A stretch of DNA of 37,360 bases, from positions 1 to 37,360 of the forward strand of contig DASVGY010000099.1 of NCBI GenBank assembly GCA_036379295.1, in the 5' to 3' direction. Shown here piece by piece: positions 8,452 through 17,503 of this stretch. The DNA comes from Pseudopedobacter sp036379295 (GTDB lineage: Bacteria; Bacteroidota; Bacteroidia; Sphingobacteriales; Sphingobacteriaceae). A model generated the notes under the pieces. It was not told where the DNA came from. It saw only the letters and a program-made list of their open reading frames with translations, and did not search any database. Both the position numbers and the translations under genes were made by a program. Numbering within the stretch: position 1 is the first letter of the stretch; each line of letters opens with the position of its first letter.

Positions 8452-10240
8452 GTTGAAAAAAGTTTAGTAAAGCCTGTGTTTGTTTGGTATTGATAACGCT
8501 AAGAAGTTCATTTTCCGTGGCTTCTTTAATTTTTTTAACAGATTTAAAATGTTTAAGTAGTTTCTGCGCCGTTGTTTTGCCTATACCTTCTATTTGCTCT
8601 AGCTCTGTTTTTAAAGTGCCTTGGTCTCTTTTTTTACGGTGGAAGGTTATACCAAAGCGGTGTGCCTCATCTCTTAACTGTTGAATAATTTTCAAGGTTT
8701 CTGATTTTTTATCAAGGTAAAGCGGAACCGGATCGCCGGGGTAATAAAGTTCTTCCAAACGTTTAGCAATTCCAATAATGGCAACCTTATTGTAAATCCC
8801 CAGCAGTTTTAAACTTTTTACGGCAGAAGATAGCTGTCCTTTTCCGCCATCAATCACAATTAGCTGCGGCAAAGGTGCTGTTTCTTCAAGCATTCTTCTG
8901 TATCTTCTAAAAACGGCTTCCTCCATTGTAGCAAAATCATTAGGGCCTTCAACAGTTTTTACGTTAAAATGCCGATAATCTTTTTTTGAAGGCTTAGCAT
9001 CCTTAAAAACAACTATTGCAGAAACCGGGTAATTACCCTGAAAGTTTGAATTATCAAAACATTCTATATGCCTTGGTGGCTCACTTAACCGCAAGTCTTT
9101 TTGCATTTGTACTAACAGGCGTTCTGTTCTAAATTCTGGATTTAACTTTTCGTATTGCTCAATTTTATCTTTTTTAAAGAATAGCACATTTTTCTGAGAA
9201 AGTTCTAAAAGTTTTTTCTTTTCCCCTTGTTTGGGAACGGTGAACCTTACGTTTTCATCATCAATATCCATATCAAAAGGAACGATAATTTCTTTTGATG
9301 AACTGTGAAATTTTGAGCGGAACTCGGAGATAGCGATTGATAGCAATTCTTCGTCAGTTTCGTCTAGCTTTTTTTTGATTTCAATGGTTTGCGTTTGTAT
9401 AATTGTGCCATGCATTACCTTTAAATAGTTAACAAAGCTTATCTTATCATCCGAAGCGATGCTAAAAACATCCACTTCTGTAATGGAGGAATTTACTATG
9501 GTTGATTTACTTTGGTAGCGTTCTAACAAATCGTATTTAGATTGTAGGCGATGGGCCTCTTCAAAATTTAAATCACCTGCTGCCTCGGCTATCTGTGATT
9601 TTAGGTTCCTTAATACATTGCTTATTTTTCCGTTAAGGATATCCTTAATTTCATCGATGTATTGGTTATACGCGTCCTCAGACTGGTATGCCTCGCAAGG
9701 GCCTTTGCAATTTCCAATTTGATATTCAAGGCATACTTTAAATTTACCGGCTTCAATGTTTGAATTGGTTAAGGGTAAGCGACATGTTCTTAATGGATAG
9801 GTATCTCTTATCAAATCCAAAATATGGTGCATCATACTCACCGAGGGGTAAGGGCCAAAATATTTACTACCATCTTTTATTAAGCGCCGCGTTGCAAAAA
9901 TACGGGGAAAAGGTTCGTTTTTGATGACAATCCAAGGGTAAGTTTTATCGTCTTTCAACATTACGTTGTAACGTGGTTGATGCTTTTTGATTAAGCTATT
10001 TTCTAGCAACCACGCATCTATTTCTGTATCAACAATGGTAAAAGTTAAATTGCGAATTTTACTTACCAATACCTTAGTTTTTGCGTTTACCTTAAAGTTA
10101 TCGTTGTTAAAGTACGATGCTACCCTGTTGCGCAGGTCTTTCGCTTTTCCAATATAAATGAGTTCGCCATCGGCATCATAATATTGGTAAACGCCTGGTT
10201 TATGCGGAACGTTTTTTAAAGCAGATTTGTAATCAAACAT
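8432..10240 (-). CDS. uvrC: UvrABC excinuclease subunit C
   Basis: The 602-residue protein has the full UvrC layout. The N-terminal GIY-YIG nuclease domain (PGVYQYYDADGELIYIGKAK, residues 15-34) makes the 3' incision. A Cys-containing linker (CLEYQIGNCKGPCE) and a UVR helix pair (about 205-245) follow for UvrB contact. The RNase-H-like 5' nuclease domain has ECFDNSNFQGNYPVSAIVVF and VIDGGKGQLSSA, and helix-hairpin-helix motifs near the end (IEGIGKTTAQKLLKHF) bind DNA. Length is normal. It cuts damaged strands on both sides of lesions loaded by UvrAB. It lies downstream of the PBP gene on the same strand, but a terminator separates them. Confidence 0.97.
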   Translation of the reverse strand: MFDYKSALKNVPHKPGVYQYYDADGELIYIGKAKDLRNRVASYFNNDNFKVNAKTKVLVSKIRNLTFTIVDTEIDAWLLENSLIKKHQPRYNVMLKDDKTYPWIVIKNEPFPRIFATRRLIKDGSKYFGPYPSVSMMHHILDLIRDTYPLRTCRLPLTNSNIEAGKFKVCLEYQIGNCKGPCEAYQSEDAYNQYIDEIKDILNGKISNVLRNLKSQIAEAAGDLNFEEAHRLQSKYDLLERYQSKSTIVNSSITEVDVFSIASDDKISFVNYLKVMHGTIIQTQTIEIKKKLDETDEELLSIAISEFRSKFHSSSKEIIVPFDMDIDDENVRFTVPKQGEKKKLLELSQKNVLFFKKDKIEQYEKLNPEFRTERLLVQMQKDLRLSEPPRHIECFDNSNFQGNYPVSAIVVFKDAKPSKKDYRHFNVKTVEGPNDFATMEEAVFRRYRRMLEETAPLPQLIVIDGGKGQLSSAVKSLKLLGIYNKVAIIGIAKRLEELYYPGDPVPLYLDKKSETLKIIQQLRDEAHRFGITFHRKKRDQGTLKTELEQIEGIGKTTAQKLLKHFKSVKKIKEATENELLSVINTKQTQALLNFFQQKSLSN

Positions 10241-10251
10241 AAAGCAAAAAT

Positions 10252-10275
10252 AAAAAAACCACCTTTTGGGTGGTT
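10252..10275 (-). terminator. Rho-independent terminator after the class A PBP gene
   Basis: AACCACC at 10257-10263 and GGTGGTT at 10269-10275 form a 7-bp stem with a 5-nt loop. Read on the minus strand it is followed by a run of seven T residues (10258-10252). It closes the sprE-PBP transcript 21 nt after the PBP stop, so uvrC needs its own promoter or read-through. Confidence 0.8.
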
Positions 10276-10296
10276 CAATTTAGTGTAATCAATTTA

Positions 10297-12543
10297 CTAA
10301 AACCCTAATCTTTCGTCGGGGTTGGCTGCTGGTTCCCCTGGTTTCTGGGTTTCTTGGTCTTGGTACTGGTCACAATCTAAAGTAACCGTTAAACCATTTT
10401 TCGGTGGCGGAAAATCTACATTTTTCTTAATTCCTAAAGAGGGGTCGGCGTAAACTTTTTTCATAAAGAGCGCAAAAATAGGTAACGCAGTATTGGCACC
10501 TTCTCCTAAATTGGTGCTTCTAAAATGGATTGCCCTGTCTTCGCAGCCTGTCCAAATTCCGGCAACTAAATTTGGTGTAATTCCCATAAACCATCCGTCT
10601 GAGTTATCGTTTGTTGTTCCTGTTTTACCACCTATCGGGTTAGTTAATCCGTATTTATAGCGCAGCCTAACACCTGTTCCCTGTTCAACAACGCCTTTAA
10701 GCATATAAGTCATCACGTAGGCGGTTTGCTCATTTAAAGCTTGCACAACTTTAGGCTTACGTTCGTACAAAATGTTGCCGTTTTTGTCTTCCACCCTTAA
10801 AAGATAAGTAGGTTCTGTCCACACGCCGTGATTTACAAATGCGCTGTATGCACCCGTCATGTCATACACTGATGCTTCAAAAGAACCCAGTGCGATAGAT
10901 GGGTAGGGTGGTACATCCGAAGTTATTCCCATCCGTTTTATTAAAGTAGCAACTGCAGTTGGGCCAACTTGCTGCATTACCCAGGCTGTAATGTAATTCT
11001 GTGATTTTGCCAAAGCTTTTCTTAAGGTTAAAAAGCCCGGGACAGAGCCATATCCGCGTGGCGTCCATGGATCGCCATATCCAGTAACGGTGTACGGTAC
11101 GTTATTTACTTGGTAACAAGGCGAATAACCATTATCAATCCCTACTGCATAAGTAAAAGGCTTAGCGGTTGAGCCTACTTGGCGGGTTCCCATTTTAACC
11201 TGGTCATACTTAAAATGTTCAAAATCTATTCCGCCAACCCACGCTCTTACCTCTCCGTTTAGCGGATCCATGGCCATCATGGAGTTTCTTAAAAACATTT
11301 TATAATATTTGATGGAGTCTAAAGGTGTCATAGTGGTGTCTATATTTCCCCGCCAACTAAAGATTTCCATTTTCACCGGATTTTCAAAATCTGCTTTTAT
11401 TTCTTCATCGGTTTTGCCCTCTTCTTTTAACGCAGCATAACGGTCAGATCGCTTCATGCCCTGTACAATCAAATTTTCATTACCCTTAAAAGGGTCTCTG
11501 CCTTTCCAATGCCTGTTAAACTCAGCTTGCAAATCTTTCATGTACTCTTTTTGCGCCTGCTCTGCATAAAGCTGCATTTTAGAATCTATAGTGGTGTATA
11601 TTTTTAACCCGTCTCTATCCAGATCATAGGCACTGCCATCTGCCTTTGTAATAGAAAGTTTGTCAAAAGTTTTTTGAATATCTTGTTTAAGAATGGTTCT
11701 AAAATACGTAGCTAAACCCTCGTTATGGTTGGTAGGGCGAAAGTGTAAATCCAAACCTTTTACTTTCGCCGATTCGTAAACATCTTCGGTAATATAGTTT
11801 GCATCTGCCATTTTTCTTAAAATCAGGTTTCGTCTCCCTAAGGAGCGTTCCGGATTTCTTGTTGGCGAATAAAGCGTAACGCCTTTTAAGATACCAATTA
11901 GCGTTGCGGCTTGCGGTGCACTTAATTTTGCTGCACTTGTGTTGAAATAGGTACGAGCTGCGGCTTTTATTCCGTATGAGTTATTCCCGAAATCAACCGT
12001 ATTTAGGTACATTGTGATAATTTCTTCTTTGGTATAATTACGTTCTAATTTAATGGCCACAATAAGTTCACGTAATTTCTGAGGGATTCTTTTTAAAAAT
12101 GATTTCGCTCTCCCTTCGTCAGAAAAAAGATTTAATGCTAGTTGTTGAGTTATGGTACTTCCACCTTGTTTTTTACCTATCAAATTGTAAAAAAATATGG
12201 TGAAAGTTCGTTTAAAATCTATCCCTGAATGTTCTTTAAACCGTTCATCTTCTGTAGAAATCAAGGCGTTTATTACGTTTGGCGATATATCCTGATACCG
12301 AATGTTTGAGCGGTTTTGAACAAAATAATTGCCCAGCTCACTTTTGTCTGACGTATATATGATTGATGCTTGGTTACTTTTTGGGTTTTCCAGATCTCTA
12401 AAAGACGGCAACTCCCCAAACAGCCCAAAACCTGTGGCCACAAATATCAAAACGATAAATGAAATGATACCCAGCACAATTTTCCAAAATATTTTATTGT
12501 ACCTGCTTATATCTGATTTTGTTAATGGTTCTTTATTTTGCAT
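10297..12543 (-). CDS. Class A penicillin-binding protein (PBP1A-type)
   Basis: The 748-residue bifunctional peptidoglycan synthase has a short cytoplasmic N-terminus and one membrane helix (about residues 19-41). The GT51 glycosyltransferase domain follows, with ISTEDERFKEHSG (catalytic Glu98) and GGSTITQQLALN (127-138). The transpeptidase domain has SxxK at Ser458-Lys461 (GSTAKPFTYAVG), SQN at 514-516 and KTGT at 640-643. It polymerises lipid II and crosslinks the stem peptides on the periplasmic side. The start ATG overlaps the sprE stop by one base (TAATG), implying translational coupling with a type IX secretion gene. The C-terminal 60 residues are Pro/Glu/Asp-rich. PBP1A rather than PBP1B/2A is by overall similarity only. 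Confidence 0.95.
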   Translation of the reverse strand: MQNKEPLTKSDISRYNKIFWKIVLGIISFIVLIFVATGFGLFGELPSFRDLENPKSNQASIIYTSDKSELGNYFVQNRSNIRYQDISPNVINALISTEDERFKEHSGIDFKRTFTIFFYNLIGKKQGGSTITQQLALNLFSDEGRAKSFLKRIPQKLRELIVAIKLERNYTKEEIITMYLNTVDFGNNSYGIKAAARTYFNTSAAKLSAPQAATLIGILKGVTLYSPTRNPERSLGRRNLILRKMADANYITEDVYESAKVKGLDLHFRPTNHNEGLATYFRTILKQDIQKTFDKLSITKADGSAYDLDRDGLKIYTTIDSKMQLYAEQAQKEYMKDLQAEFNRHWKGRDPFKGNENLIVQGMKRSDRYAALKEEGKTDEEIKADFENPVKMEIFSWRGNIDTTMTPLDSIKYYKMFLRNSMMAMDPLNGEVRAWVGGIDFEHFKYDQVKMGTRQVGSTAKPFTYAVGIDNGYSPCYQVNNVPYTVTGYGDPWTPRGYGSVPGFLTLRKALAKSQNYITAWVMQQVGPTAVATLIKRMGITSDVPPYPSIALGSFEASVYDMTGAYSAFVNHGVWTEPTYLLRVEDKNGNILYERKPKVVQALNEQTAYVMTYMLKGVVEQGTGVRLRYKYGLTNPIGGKTGTTNDNSDGWFMGITPNLVAGIWTGCEDRAIHFRSTNLGEGANTALPIFALFMKKVYADPSLGIKKNVDFPPPKNGLTVTLDCDQYQDQETQKPGEPAANPDERLGF

Positions 12544-15488
12544 TATTTTTTGGGAGTAAGGGTATTAAGGTATTGATCTAAAGCCGACTTATCGGTAAGT
12601 AATTTCAAGTTGTCATCGCTAATTACAAACGGTATATATTTAACATTTTTCCAACTATTAAGCTTGGGTAATTCAGCTTTTAGATCTTCTAAAACTTGGT
12701 CTGCTTGTCTTTTTGTGTAAAACGCGTTTGAGCCGTTTATCAAAATCACTTTTTCTGTTCCGCCAATCACTCTAATAAATAGCTTAACGGCAGAAGGGTC
12801 AAACTTTGTAGAAAAATACTGCGAAAGTTCAAAAAATGGCGTTGCAATATTTTGTTTGGCGTTCTCTAAGCTAATGATAATTTCATGTCTTTGTGTGCCA
12901 TCGGTGCTAAAAACAATTCCTTTAGGCTTCTCTGGTTCAGGGTCGGGTTTTTTTTCTGCGATAACAGGTTTTACTATTTCAGGCATTTTAGCGGGCTCTG
13001 TTTTTGGGCTAGGTGTGGGCTGCTCAGCAGCAGTTGTTTTCTCAGGGCTTTTAGCTTCTGCTTTTACTTCTGCAAATTTTGGTTCTGGTTCTATTTTAGC
13101 GGGCATAGTTTGCACCACAGCGCTTGGTTCTTTATCTTTTTCAACAACGGGGGCAACATCAGCCTTTTTAGGCGCAACGGCAACCGCTGGTTTTTCTGCC
13201 TTTGGCGTTACCGTAGGTGCAGGCGTTAAGTTAGGCTCTTTTTCAACGGTGTTAAAAACCATTTGCGGCTGGGCATAATTGTATTCGCTATTATCATGTG
13301 CGAGTAAAGCGGTAGGCCTGCGGTCAAAAACAGATCGGTTTTTTGAGATAAATTCCATTTGTTTTTTTACAATCGGCGTCACTTCCGTATCATCGGGGTA
13401 GTTGCCCGCAATTTGACTTAAGCTAGCCAAAAACATCGGCGTTTTTTGTGTATGGCCCACCGTAAGCGCTTGCAGATAGGCAAACTTAGGTTCAAGCTCT
13501 TTAAAGCCCGAGTATCTTGGTTTTAAAACATTTAGCTGGTTAAGCACTTCGCTATATTTTTCGTTTTGATATAGTTTGTAAACTTCTGCATACGCAGTTT
13601 TCAAAGCGTTTAGCCTAAACTCTTTTTCTTTACCAAAATTAGGTTCTTTTATCGCTTTTGCATAAACGCTATTTGGAAATTCGCTGAGGAGTTTGTTTTT
13701 AAATTTGTTTGAGTCATCAGGATTGGATTCTGCCGATAACCGATAAAGTTGATAGTATATATTCGCTAAATTTTTATCATCAGGGTAATTTTGAACAATG
13801 GACTGAAACGTTTTTGCTGCTTCTTGCTCATCTTTTAATACATCCTTGTAAAACAAGGCAATCTCGTAAAGAGCGTTAGTTATTTTGGTGTTGGCTTCTT
13901 CTTTTGCAACTGCGGTGTACGGAAGTGACCTAACTAATCTGGATTTTATCGAATCCCGATTTTCAACCACCGGCGCTGCAAAATCCGGATCGTTAGGGTT
14001 TAGCCCTTTATCCGCTACAGCGTTTAGGTTCCCAGAACTTATACGCCAGTCGTCAGTTAACTTTCTATTGCCCCAGCGGCGTTTAAACTCACTATATCCT
14101 TGCCCTATTGCTGCGGTATTGTAAAAATAAAAAGTGCCCGCCGGTTTGTTTGATGCTGATAATTCATTGGTACTTATTGGCTGCAAAGCCTCATTTGTTG
14201 CTGCCCTTTCTTTAATTTTTGTTTTCTCTAGCTCAGTAAATAAAGAATCTACCCGTTTGTCTATTTGTTCATCGCTAAGGCTTGCTAAATACAAATTGTT
14301 ACGCTCTGTTTGGATAATCGTTAACCTATCAGCAAGGTATTTTAAATTAGCGGCCTTTGCTGCAATGCTTTGGTAAAGAGGATAGTTTTTGGGTAAAAAC
14401 TGTAAAGTACTATCGTAGTATAGTTCTGATTTTGTGTAATTTTTTAACTCGTTAAAGTTGATTTCTGCCAGTTTTAGATAAGATAAGCCTTTTTGTTTTG
14501 CAGTACCAGGGACGGTGTGCGCAGAAGTAACGTAATTTTTTGATGCTTTTACAAAATCATCTTTCTCCTGATAGGTTTTGGCAATCTGGAAATAAATCTG
14601 ATCCTTAAACTGCTGGTTTTTATCTTCTTTAAGCAGTTTTTTTAGGGTTAAAATTTTGTCGAAGTTTTTTCCTTCTGCGTTTTCGCTGATTCTGATTTTA
14701 GAAAGATTAGCGTTAAAAGCAATTTCAAAGGCGGCATTGCTTCCCGCAATTTTATCATAGTTAGCTGTTGCAGCTTTGGTATCTCCATCAATTTCTTGTA
14801 GTTGTGCAAGTATGTACCTCCACCTTGTTTTTTGATAAGCATTTTTAGAATCACTTACTGCCACCTTAAGATGCTCAATTGCTTGTTTGATGTTATTTTT
14901 TTCGATAGCCAATTTTGCCTGCACCGCCGCCAATTCATCTTTATCGTATTTATAATGGAGGGCAGTAGCTAATTTTATTATTGAGTCGGCCTCGTTAACC
15001 AAACCAAGTGCAAAATCGCTTTTAGCCTGCCCTAAATACGCTTTTAGTTTATTGCGCTTTTCTTTTTCAAAGGTTTGGCTAACATAACTATAATATTCAA
15101 TGGCATTGTAATAATCGCCTTTAAGGTATTCAGCATCTGCTAAAAGCAAATATGAATCATCCAGCCAGTTGCTTTCGTATTTCTCAATAGCGATAATATT
15201 TGCCCGGCTAATTACTTGGTTTAAATTTTCTGTTTCGTTAGCTGCTGTCTCTGCCGTGGATAAAGGAAATACATCTAATAACTGACTAAAGTCGTCTTCG
15301 TGGGCGTTTCTTAGTGCCAGTTTACTTTCGTCAAGGGCTTCTTTTGCGTTAAAATAAATATTGTAGTGCGCCGTTAAATTCTTCATAAATTTAACTTTTG
15401 GTTTGTCCTTTTGCGTTTTGCATCCCCATACAAACAGGCATAAAACCATTACACACATTGCATAGGTGGATTTATTTAATATTTTCAA
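12543..15488 (-). CDS. sprE: Type IX secretion/gliding lipoprotein SprE (PorW), TPR repeats
   Basis: This very long lipoprotein (up to 993 codons if read from a TTG at 15524) carries the SprE/PorW signature NLTAHYNIYFNAKEALDE soon after its lipobox cysteine (VWGCKTQ). Many TPR-like helix pairs follow (for example DAEYLKGDYYNAIEYYSYV and EIALFYKDVLKDEQEAAKTF). A Lys/Pro/Ala/Glu-rich linker covers roughly the last 220 to 130 residues, and a compact C-terminal domain (HEIIISLENAKQNIATPFF onward) ends the protein. I chose the TTG at 15488 because it gives MKILNKSTYAMCVMVLCLF, a normal lipoprotein signal peptide; ATG at 15458 is another option. SprE/PorW is needed for type IX secretion and gliding. 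It overlaps the downstream PBP gene by one base. Family certain; start uncertain. Confidence 0.93.
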   Translation of the reverse strand: MKILNKSTYAMCVMVLCLFVWGCKTQKDKPKVKFMKNLTAHYNIYFNAKEALDESKLALRNAHEDDFSQLLDVFPLSTAETAANETENLNQVISRANIIAIEKYESNWLDDSYLLLADAEYLKGDYYNAIEYYSYVSQTFEKEKRNKLKAYLGQAKSDFALGLVNEADSIIKLATALHYKYDKDELAAVQAKLAIEKNNIKQAIEHLKVAVSDSKNAYQKTRWRYILAQLQEIDGDTKAATANYDKIAGSNAAFEIAFNANLSKIRISENAEGKNFDKILTLKKLLKEDKNQQFKDQIYFQIAKTYQEKDDFVKASKNYVTSAHTVPGTAKQKGLSYLKLAEINFNELKNYTKSELYYDSTLQFLPKNYPLYQSIAAKAANLKYLADRLTIIQTERNNLYLASLSDEQIDKRVDSLFTELEKTKIKERAATNEALQPISTNELSASNKPAGTFYFYNTAAIGQGYSEFKRRWGNRKLTDDWRISSGNLNAVADKGLNPNDPDFAAPVVENRDSIKSRLVRSLPYTAVAKEEANTKITNALYEIALFYKDVLKDEQEAAKTFQSIVQNYPDDKNLANIYYQLYRLSAESNPDDSNKFKNKLLSEFPNSVYAKAIKEPNFGKEKEFRLNALKTAYAEVYKLYQNEKYSEVLNQLNVLKPRYSGFKELEPKFAYLQALTVGHTQKTPMFLASLSQIAGNYPDDTEVTPIVKKQMEFISKNRSVFDRRPTALLAHDNSEYNYAQPQMVFNTVEKEPNLTPAPTVTPKAEKPAVAVAPKKADVAPVVEKDKEPSAVVQTMPAKIEPEPKFAEVKAEAKSPEKTTAAEQPTPSPKTEPAKMPEIVKPVIAEKKPDPEPEKPKGIVFSTDGTQRHEIIISLENAKQNIATPFFELSQYFSTKFDPSAVKLFIRVIGGTEKVILINGSNAFYTKRQADQVLEDLKAELPKLNSWKNVKYIPFVISDDNLKLLTDKSALDQYLNTLTPKK

Positions 15489-15521
15489 TGTCTTAAATTT
15501 GATATCAGGATTTAATACGGA

Positions 15522-15529
15522 CAAATTTA
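15522..15529 (-). promoter_or_regulatory. Possible -7 element for sprE
   Basis: On the minus strand TAAATTTG matches TAnnTTTG exactly and would place transcription start near 15515, about 27 nt before the TTG at 15488. No good TTTG lies at the right distance upstream, so support is partial. If correct, the longest reading frame (from 15524) cannot be the start because it would overlap the promoter. Confidence 0.3.
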
Positions 15530-15590
15530 TTTTATATTGCCAACTTTGGGCGAATAAAGATATTAATTAAGCATAGAAAACACGGCGCTT

Positions 15591-16463
15591 TTGATCGGTA
15601 AAAGAAAAAAACTCATAGATAAACTAAAGGAACGGTACAAACTAGTTGTACTTAACGATGATACTTTTGAAGAAAAAGCTTCGTTTAACGCCTCGTTGTG
15701 GTATCTTTTCATCGGTGGAGCCACTTTCGCGATTTTGCTTATCGTACTAACTATTTTGATGGTGAAGTTTACGCCGCTGCGTGAATACGTGTCTGGAATT
15801 TCTGAGGCGAGCTCAAAAAAAGATATTGTTGATGCCTATATTAAGGTTGATTCATTAGAAGAACTGGCAAATGCCAATCGGGTTTACCTAAAAAATCTGA
15901 AAAATATTATTGACGGAAAACTGCCCAAAGAAGAACATAAAAAACCAAATAGTGATAATAGTAAAGCTACAGATAGTATTAAATTAAATCAAAAAATATC
16001 TAAAGAGGAAAGAGAGTTGAGGAAGCTGATTGAATCTGAAGGGAAATTTGATTTAAATGCCGAGGAGAATACTAGCGATAATTCGGGGATTGCTTCTTAT
16101 TCGTTTTTTAGTCCCTTACGCGGAAAAATTAGTGATGAATTTGACCCGAAAATTCAACATTACGGGATAGATATTACAGCCCGGAAAAACGAAAATATTA
16201 AATCAACACTTGACGGGACGGTGGTTTTTTCAAATTTTACGTCAGAAACAGGCTACGTAATCGCAGTTCAGCATCGCAACAACCTTATTTCAATATATAA
16301 GCATTGTTCGGTATTATTAAAAAAAGTTGGTAGTTTCGTTAGGGCAGGAGAAGTTATCGCCGTGGTAGGGAATACCGGTGAATATACCACCGGCCCACAT
16401 TTACATTTTGAGTTATGGTTTAACGGAACGGCCGTAAACCCTAAAAATTATATGACATTTTAA
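15591..16463 (+). CDS. M23-family (LytM-type) peptidoglycan endopeptidase, membrane anchored
   Basis: The 290-residue protein has a basic cytoplasmic N-terminus, one membrane helix (about residues 37-59), a charged helical linker and a C-terminal LytM domain. Zinc ligands are visible as His190 and Asp194 (HYGID) and His272 (GPHLHFELW), with a further active-site His238 (YKHCS). All are present, so it is probably active, cutting stem-peptide crosslinks in the periplasm. The only start codons in the open frame are non-ATG; the TTG at 15591 is used here. A bactofilin gene begins 10 nt downstream. In other bacteria bactofilins position M23 enzymes to shape the wall, so the pair likely acts together. 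Confidence 0.92.
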   Translation: MIGKRKKLIDKLKERYKLVVLNDDTFEEKASFNASLWYLFIGGATFAILLIVLTILMVKFTPLREYVSGISEASSKKDIVDAYIKVDSLEELANANRVYLKNLKNIIDGKLPKEEHKKPNSDNSKATDSIKLNQKISKEERELRKLIESEGKFDLNAEENTSDNSGIASYSFFSPLRGKISDEFDPKIQHYGIDITARKNENIKSTLDGTVVFSNFTSETGYVIAVQHRNNLISIYKHCSVLLKKVGSFVRAGEVIAVVGNTGEYTTGPHLHFELWFNGTAVNPKNYMTF

Positions 16464-16473
16464 ATCAAAAGCA

Positions 16474-16914
16474 ATGTTTGGCAACAAAAAGGCAGAAAAA
16501 ATAAGTGGCGAACAAAAAGCCGGTTCTATTAATATCATAGGTTTCGGTACAGAAATTAGTGGCGACTTAAGTACAAAAAGCGACATTAGAATTGACGGTA
16601 AAATTATTGGCAACGTAAAATCAAAAGCCAAAGTGGTGGTAAGTGAAAGCGGGGAGGTGATTGGGGATATTTTTTCTGAAAGCGCAGAACTCTCTGGAAA
16701 AGTTTCTGGCGATGTAACCACCAGCGAAATGCTATTTTTAAAAGCAAGCGCCAATCTTAACGGCGATGTTTTTTCAAACAAATTGGTGGTTGAGAGCGGC
16801 GCCAACTTAATTGGAAAATGCCAAACAGGCATCACACAAACCAAATCAATTTTAAAAACCTCGGTTGATGGAACAGCAGAAAGAAAATCAGGAACCAGAG
16901 AAGCGTCCGCTTAA
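16474..16914 (+). CDS. Bactofilin (polymer-forming cytoskeletal protein)
   Basis: The 146-residue protein has a short disordered N-terminus, then the bactofilin beta-helix (about residues 20-115) with repeated short strands such as GTEISGDLSTKSDIRIDGKI and GNVKSKAKVVVSESGEVIGD, and a disordered C-terminal tail. Bactofilins self-assemble into filaments without nucleotide and act as scaffolds at the membrane. The gene follows a LytM peptidase gene by 10 nt, which suggests a shared role in cell-wall shape. Its last 47 bp overlap the start of the AtpZ/AtpI-type gene in another frame, linking it physically to the ATP synthase operon. Confidence 0.93.
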   Translation: MFGNKKAEKISGEQKAGSINIIGFGTEISGDLSTKSDIRIDGKIIGNVKSKAKVVVSESGEVIGDIFSESAELSGKVSGDVTTSEMLFLKASANLNGDVFSNKLVVESGANLIGKCQTGITQTKSILKTSVDGTAERKSGTREASA

Positions 16915-17092
16915 TACCTATGCCAGATATTCGGCACTGGGTTTCCAAATGATTGCCATTATTGGTGCATTTACATTTGCGGGTTACCAGTTAGACAAAT
17001 CTCAAGCCAGCGCTATCCCAATTTATACAGCCATCTTAAGTTTGGTAGGTATTGGTATCTCTTTATATTTTATTTTTAAAGGACTTAAATAA
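16868..17092 (+). CDS. AtpZ/AtpI-family small membrane protein
   Basis: The 74-residue protein has a polar N-terminus (EQQKENQEPEKRP) and two membrane helices, with the AtpZ/AtpI hallmark YARYSALGFQMIAIIGAF and a second helix YTAILSLVGIGISLYFIF. This family sits at the head of F-ATP synthase operons and is thought to assist c-ring assembly or Mg/Ca transport. The ATG at 16868 is one codon after an in-frame TTG (16865). The gene overlaps the end of the bactofilin gene by 47 bp, so the two are translated from the same RNA. Confidence 0.85.
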   Translation: MEQQKENQEPEKRPLNTYARYSALGFQMIAIIGAFTFAGYQLDKSQASAIPIYTAILSLVGIGISLYFIFKGLK

Positions 17093-17099
17093 ATTTTCT

Positions 17100-17489
17100 T
17101 TGACGCTACGTAAATTTTTTCTTTTGTACACTGTTTTAGTGACTGTTTTAGCACTAATATTTTGGTTTATAAACTTGTTTTTGTTTGATGGTACATTTTT
17201 GATTCCGCGGTTTTGGGTAATGTACGGCTTCATGGCCGGGATTACTTTACTTGTTTACCTATTGTCTTTAATTGGTATAAAGCGAGGTGGCGACCATGAA
17301 AGCGCAATTTTGCTTGCGGCGATTGTGCTACGTTTATTATTAACGCTTTGTTTTATACTGTTTTATGTATCCAAAATACGTGTGGATGCTGTTTTATTTC
17401 TCGTAAACTTTTTTTCTACATATTTATTGTTTACTGCCTTTGAAATTTATTGTTTGTTGTGTAACTTGCGCCACCAAATTAAGAAGTAA
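17100..17489 (+). CDS. Unknown small membrane protein in the AtpI position of the atp operon
   Basis: This is a roughly 129-residue protein with four hydrophobic helices (about LLYTVLVTVLALIFWFINLF, FWVMYGFMAGITLLVYLLS, ESAILLAAIVLRLLLTLCF and VLFLVNFFSTYLLFTAFEI). I do not recognise a domain. The open frame extends back to a TTG at 17052, but the TTG at 17100 lies just after the stop of the upstream AtpZ-type gene and is preferred. It ends 14 nt before atpB. The position between an AtpZ-like gene and atpB is where AtpI sits in other bacteria, and AtpI also has four helices, so it may be a diverged counterpart. That is inference from position and topology. Confidence 0.7.
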   Translation: MTLRKFFLLYTVLVTVLALIFWFINLFLFDGTFLIPRFWVMYGFMAGITLLVYLLSLIGIKRGGDHESAILLAAIVLRLLLTLCFILFYVSKIRVDAVLFLVNFFSTYLLFTAFEIYCLLCNLRHQIKK

Positions 17490-17503
17490 AAAACACGTAA
17501 TAA

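Noticed and set aside
10245..10252. TATTTTTG on the minus strand just before uvrC, a perfect TAnnTTTG
   Set aside because: Transcription would start inside or at the uvrC start codon, no TTTG is at the right distance, and the match arises from the T-run of the PBP terminator.
12856..13278. Plus-strand frame rich in Gly/Ala/Phe opposite sprE
   Set aside because: It is the reverse reading of the Lys/Pro/Ala/Glu-rich linker of SprE; the low complexity explains the long open frame.
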